Assembly: GCF_022539315.1 (NCBI RefSeq)
Contig: NC_066315.1
Coordinates: 92,668,990 to 92,732,989, forward strand
Length of the DNA: 64,000 nt
Origin: Serinus canaria
Taxonomy: Eukaryota > Chordata > Aves > Passeriformes > Fringillidae
Reading direction: 5' to 3'
The number at the start of each line of letters is the position of its first letter. Position 1 is the stretch's first letter. Below the pieces are notes generated by a model. That model was not told the DNA's origin, searched no databases, and was given only the letters and a program-made list of their open reading frames with translations. Position numbers and translations under genes: made by a program. Shown piece after piece: positions 59,441 through 64,000 of the stretch.

Positions 59441-60985
59441 CTGTCCTTTAAGACATTTAAGATCAAAGCCAACCATTAATCAGCACTGACAAGTCTACCA
59501 CTAAACTATGTCTGCTAAGACACTGTCCATAGTGCCACATCTACACATCTTCTAAATATCTTCAGAGTTGGTGACTCAACAACTTCCCTTTACAGGTTGT
59601 GCCAGTGCCTGACAAGCCTTTCAATTAAGAAATTTTCCCTAATATCCAATCTAAATCTCTCCTAACATAACTGGGGTGATTAACTCTTGTCCTATTGCTC
59701 ATTATCCAGTAAAGGGCAACACCCACCCGGCCAAAACCTTCTTTCAGGAAGTTGCCGAGAGTGTTAAGTGAGCCCCGGGCTCCTTTTCTCCAGGCTAAAC
59801 AACCTCAGCTTCCCTCAGCTGCTCCTCCTAAGAGTTGTGCTCCACACCTTTCACCAGCTCTGCTGCCTTTCCCTGGACACACTCCAGAACCTCAATGTCC
59901 TTGTTGAACTGAGAGCTCAAAACTGAATTGGATTTGAGGTGCAGCCTTGCCAGCACAAAGTAAAGAGGGAGAGTCACTGCCCTGCTCCTGCTGGCCACAC
60001 TATTCCCCACCCACCCAGGCCAGGAAGACACTGGCCTCCTTGGCCACCTGGGCACACACTGGCTCTTGTTCAGCCACTGTCAATCAGCACTCCCAGGTCC
60101 TTTTCCACCAGCAGCTTTCCAGCCACTCTGCCCCCAGCCTGTAGTGCTGCCTGGGGTTTTTCATGACCCAGAGCAGGACCCGACACCTGGTCTTGTTGAA
60201 CCTCACAAAATGGCCCCAACCCATTAATCCAGCCTGTCCTGATCCCTCTGCAGAGCCGTCCTGCTCTCCAGCAGATCAAGACTGCTGGCCAGCTCAGTGT
60301 TGTCTGCAAATGACTGAGAGTGCACTCAATCCTCTTGTCCAGATCATTGATAAAGATATTAAATAGAATTAGCCCCAGTACTGAGCCCTGGAGAGCACCA
60401 CTTGTGACCAGCCATCAGCTGGATGTAATTCCATTCACCATCACTCTGAGCCTGGATATACAGCCAATTTTTTCCCAGCAAACAGTGAACCCATCCAAGT
60501 CATGGAGGTGAGTTTCTCCAGAAGAATGCTGTGGGAGACAGTGTCAAAGGCTTTGCTCAAGTCCAGGTAGACAACATTCACAGCCTTTCCCTCCTCCACT
60601 TTGTCACAGGAAACCAGGTTACTCAAACAGGACCTGCTTTTCATAAATCCATACTGATTGTGCCTGATCTCCTGGCTGTCCTGCATGTGCCACATGGTGG
60701 CACACAGGATGAGCTGCTCCATAACCTATCCTGGCACTGAGATCAGGCAGAAAGACCTGTAGCTTCCCAGATCCAATTTCCAGCCCTTGTAGATGGGCAT
60801 CACAGGTGCTAAGATCCAGCCAACTGGGACCTCCTTGGTTAGCCAGTACTGCTCATCATAAAAGTGGTTTGGCAAGCTCTTCTGACAGGCCCCTTGGTAC
60901 CCTTGGGTGGACTCATCCAGTGCTACAGACAACTTGTGCATGTCAAAGTGGTGTAGCAGGTCACTGACCATTTCCCCCACCCCCA
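59441..60985 (-). mobile_element. 5'-truncated CR1 LINE with RT remnants, antisense
   Basis: The - strand shows in order degraded pieces of the CR1 ORF2 protein: DLLHHFDMHK, WLTKEVPVGW, SVPG, MEQLILCATMWHMQDSQ, YGFMKSRSCLSNLVS, the reverse-transcriptase motif [41 protein letters not shown] and KDIEVLECVQGKAAELVKG. The CR1 3' untranslated tail follows, ending near 59441. The frame is broken by several shifts and stops, so the element is dead. It is 5'-truncated at about 60985 and inserted within the ZNF236 intron in the same orientation as the gene. Confidence 0.9.
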
Positions 60986-61500
60986 CTGAGATGGCTATGG
61001 TGCTGCGCACACCAGCACTGGGACATTTCAAATGTGCTCCAGTGTACTCAGCACATTGGGGTGGAGCTTGAAGGGCCTTGCTGGCACATGAACCCTCATA
61101 CACTGGTGTGCTGCCCTCAAGCTTATCTCCAGCAAGTGTGGTTTTATCCCTTCCTCCCTGCAAATCTAGTTTAGATCATCTCTCTCAACGAGCCCTGCTA
61201 AATCCTCAACAAACATCTTTTTCCCCCTTTGAGACAAGGGTAGCCCATCTGCAGCAGACCTGCTGTTGTGTAGACCAATCCATGGTCAAAAACCCTTAAA
61301 TTCTGCTGGCGATGCCAGTCTCAGAGACACTTACTGGCCTGCCAGCTCTTCCTACACCACTCCCTGCAAGTGGAAGGATAGAGGAGAAGATTTACTTGTG
61401 CTTCTGATCCCTTAACAGGTTGTCCCAAGGCCCTCAAGTCTCTTGTGACTGCCCCTGAACTTCTTATTGCAATTTCAATTGTTGCCTTCCTGAAAAATCA
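60986..61500. repeat. Unclassified repeat-like segment next to CR1
   Basis: Upstream of the CR1 break point the sequence stays more GC-rich than the intron around it and has a mobile-element look (CAACAAACATCTTTTTCCCC, TAGACCAATCCATGGTCAAA, CTTCTGATCCCTTAACAGG). It does not encode the CR1 protein segment expected at this place. It could be a second, older element or another CR1 subfamily's 5' region. I do not recognise the family. Confidence 0.4.
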
Positions 61501-62612
61501 GTTATGAATAATAATCCAAGGGACATACTAGGGTAAGTTTTTATCTTGTCATATCTTTTACCTGGGCCCAGTTTTAAGAAAACAAACTGACGAGAGACTG
61601 ATTTTAAGAGTTTGTTATCATTACTTAAGGAAAACAAGGATCAAGACTTCTTTGGATTTTTTTTCCTGGAAAATTTCTTTTAACTCAGAGGTTAAGAGTT
61701 TCACAACAATATATTTTATGATTGTTTCCAATACTCTAGTTGACAGACTTGATCACTCCAAGAGGGTGAACTTCACAAAGAGAGTATATTTCATTAAAAT
61801 ATTATATCAAAGTGAAATGAAATCTATTGAAGAGGTCTCCTAAAAGCTAATAAATATAAATGAATATAAATACATTGCCTTTGGGTCCAAAAATTTCTTG
61901 CTATAAATTCTGGGAAGCTGGCAAGCTTCTGGGCAACTTATATGTTTACTCCTTTCTTAAAGCTCTTCAAAATACTTCCTTTAAGTATCTCTCAGAGGTA
62001 AGATACTGGCCTGAACAAAGCACTTGTCTAGTACAGCCCAATATTCCTAACAAGAACATTCTATAATACAATTAAGAACTTAGACACACCACTAATTTTT
62101 TTAAAAGACTTGGAAGTATTAGATTGCTCATAATCTGGAGAAAACAGAGAAAATATCACTAGACAACAGCAATAATATAAAGACATTTTAAAATAAATGC
62201 TCCCTCTATCACTTGTACTTACATGACAGAGCATCTACAAATGAAATGGTAAGACTGTAAAGCAGATAACTTCCGAGATAGCAAAAGATTATCTGGAAAT
62301 CAGGATTAGCCTTGATGATATTCATATGCAAATAAAGTAAGTGAAATCTTTTCCTGACACTACTACTTGCATGAAAGGCATTAACATTTTTCATTCTGTA
62401 GTCAACATATGCATTAAAATCCTCTCCATGCTCCAGAAGAGAGTTCTCTATCTGTGCATACATTATCACTTAGACTCCCTCTCTCAGATGCACACCTCTC
62501 ACACTGTAAAGGGAAAGCAAAGACAAAGGGCTAATAGGTACCTTTTGTTATTATCACAGAAAGTTCAAAACAAAAGGAGTTTAGAGAACTATCAACTGTT
62601 ATTACCAAATAC
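61501..62612 (-). other. ZNF236: ZNF236 intron, 5' part
   Basis: AT-rich intronic sequence up to the donor GTATTT at 62612. No other feature was recognised. Confidence 0.8.
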
Positions 62613-62810
62613 CTTGAGATGTGTTGCCCTCTTAAAGGCCTTATTGCAGATCTGGCAAATGTGTATTCGCTCCTTGCCATGAACCTCTTTGCAGTGGTGT
62701 GTCAGCATGGTGACAGAATAAAAGGTTTGGCTACACTCAAAACACTGGTGCCCACGAGTTTCTTTTTCTGCTTGACTGCTTTTAGTCACATTAGGGGAAA
62801 CTTCTGTCAC
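62613..62810 (-). CDS. ZNF236: ZNF236 exon: one finger plus first half of the next
   Basis: A 198-base exon (66 codons), phase 0 at both ends (acceptor TTGTTACAG|GTGACA, donor CTCAAG|GTATTT). It encodes [20 protein letters not shown], then [20 protein letters not shown] with KEVH, a C-x2-C-x12-H-x4-H finger. The linker GKERIH and [16 protein letters not shown] follow, whose zinc-binding histidines come from the next exon (EHMQTH). Upstream exons of the gene lie beyond position 64000. The assignment to ZNF236 comes from the order of fingers and the neighbouring MBP. Confidence 0.9.
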
Positions 62811-64000
62811 CTGTAACAATTTACAAATACACTATCAGGTAATTTCATAAGCACATCCACATTGGTTTATTTTTTAAAATCTACCTCAACGTGACAAATT
62901 TTTGGAGAGCATCTGCAAGCAACTTACAAAATAAGATACAAAAGAAATCAGTTATATGTAAATATGAACTTCTATTTCATTGCTCTAAAGAATGACACAT
63001 GTATTTTAAGAAAATAACATTAATAACTATGATCAAATTGACTTAACACATCATAAATAGAATATGTGTGTGTGGATCCATATTTTTCTACAGTCAGTTT
63101 TATGCTCCCGAACAACGCAGATGATCCTCAATCTGCCACCAAATAAAATTCAAAGCCAAAAGCATTCTGGACAGGAAAAAAGTTATCTCTAATTCTGTAG
63201 AGAAGAATATTTTCTATTTGTTTAACTTCTTTATTGGGGATTCTATTTTCATAAGGAAGTAAAGGTCTACCTCCAGAAGTACTTAAACACAATGAAAAAT
63301 TGATAGACTTGGATGGTGGTGCACTGCATAATTGTTTTAATTAGTGAGAACTGCCTGGAAAAACAACTTTCTTCAGATAATTTAATACCAAATTGCTTTT
63401 AATACCAAATTTTACAGAGGAATCCTAAGTACAGTAACATAGATAGCAACAAATCAAGTCACAGTCCCCCTCTCTCATTTCTCTTATTTTAGAGCTTGCC
63501 CTACCAGGCTGGTTGAAAGCATTCATTCTGCTTTCAAGAAAAGAAGTCTGAACTACTTTTTCTAATACCAAAACTGTATTACTTATGTAAGAGTTTCTAT
63601 TGTGATTCAAAGGCATAAGACGTTGCAAAGACTTTATGTTGCATCATCACTGAAACAACTTGGATACAGAAAGAGAATGGAAAATGTGTACCAATTGGTG
63701 CTATTTTTTCCCCACAGCTCCAAAATTTATCTGTTTTTATTTTCTAAATACCACCTTACTTGGAAATTTTTGGAGCAGTATGTGAGCACATGATTATGTG
63801 ATTTGTAGAAAGAAACACATTATTAATTACACTTCTTTCTTGTCTGCATATATATATATATGAAAGTGGGTTTTAATTCAAAACTTAAAACAGTATCTGC
63901 ATGACTAGGAAGTACAGAGAACCTCTTCCCAAAACTCTTGTTTGGGAATGACATCAGGCTTCATGATTCAAGATAAAAAGACACTGTTACAGTATTTTGA
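62811..64000 (-). other. ZNF236: ZNF236 intron, runs off the window
   Basis: No further exon was recognised up to the right edge. A short TA repeat lies at 63848-63862. Confidence 0.75.

Noticed and set aside
60726..61163. 145-codon ORF on - as a host gene
   Set aside because: Its second half (DLLHHFDMHK ... WLTKEVPVGW ... SVPG) is degraded CR1 reverse transcriptase, so it is a transposon remnant.

Overview
This 64 kb window is vertebrate nuclear DNA, almost certainly from a bird. It has long AT-rich introns with short phase-matched exons, several CR1 retrotransposon copies (the dominant bird repeat) and one avian-type endogenous retrovirus LTR. The encoded myelin basic protein has the chicken-like form: exon 1 joins directly to an exon starting DIHAAR, with no mammalian exon 2. 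I cannot fix the species; the protein differs from the chicken form I remember at several residues.

Layout. Positions 1-30828 are non-coding DNA upstream of the classic MBP start, most simply the large intron of the Golli-MBP unit. I see no convincing Golli N-terminal exon, so those exons probably lie left of the window. The + strand holds the rest of MBP: a composite exon (30829-31259, with a possible retained-intron end at 31277) and five more coding exons at 43391-43498, 43974-44009, 44572-44604, 45587-45709 and 48202-48258, then a 3' UTR ending perhaps near 49.5 kb. Splicing the classic exons gives an open frame of 175 codons plus stop, with every junction in phase 0.

The - strand of the right-hand part carries the last four coding exons of a C2H2 zinc-finger gene, read right to left: 62810-62613, 57026-56897, 54023-53847 and 53413-53286. 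Finger order, splice phases and the acidic C-terminus match ZNF236, the known convergent neighbour of MBP in human. The two genes meet tail to tail with about 5 kb between stop codons.

Repeats: three recognisable 3' CR1 fragments or copies in antisense orientation (127-335; 22996-23535, split by a solo LTR at 23011-23363; 51308-51390), one long antisense CR1 with reverse-transcriptase remnants (59441-60985), and one much older CR1 relic in + orientation inside the last MBP intron (about 45850-46105). There are also several microsatellites, GT-rich tracts and a 34-base pure T run. Most short ORFs in the window are chance or low-complexity frames. I found no sign of a novel multi-gene system. 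The most interesting sequence is the composite Golli/MBP exon, where coding sequence, an internal promoter and a translated splice-donor extension overlap.
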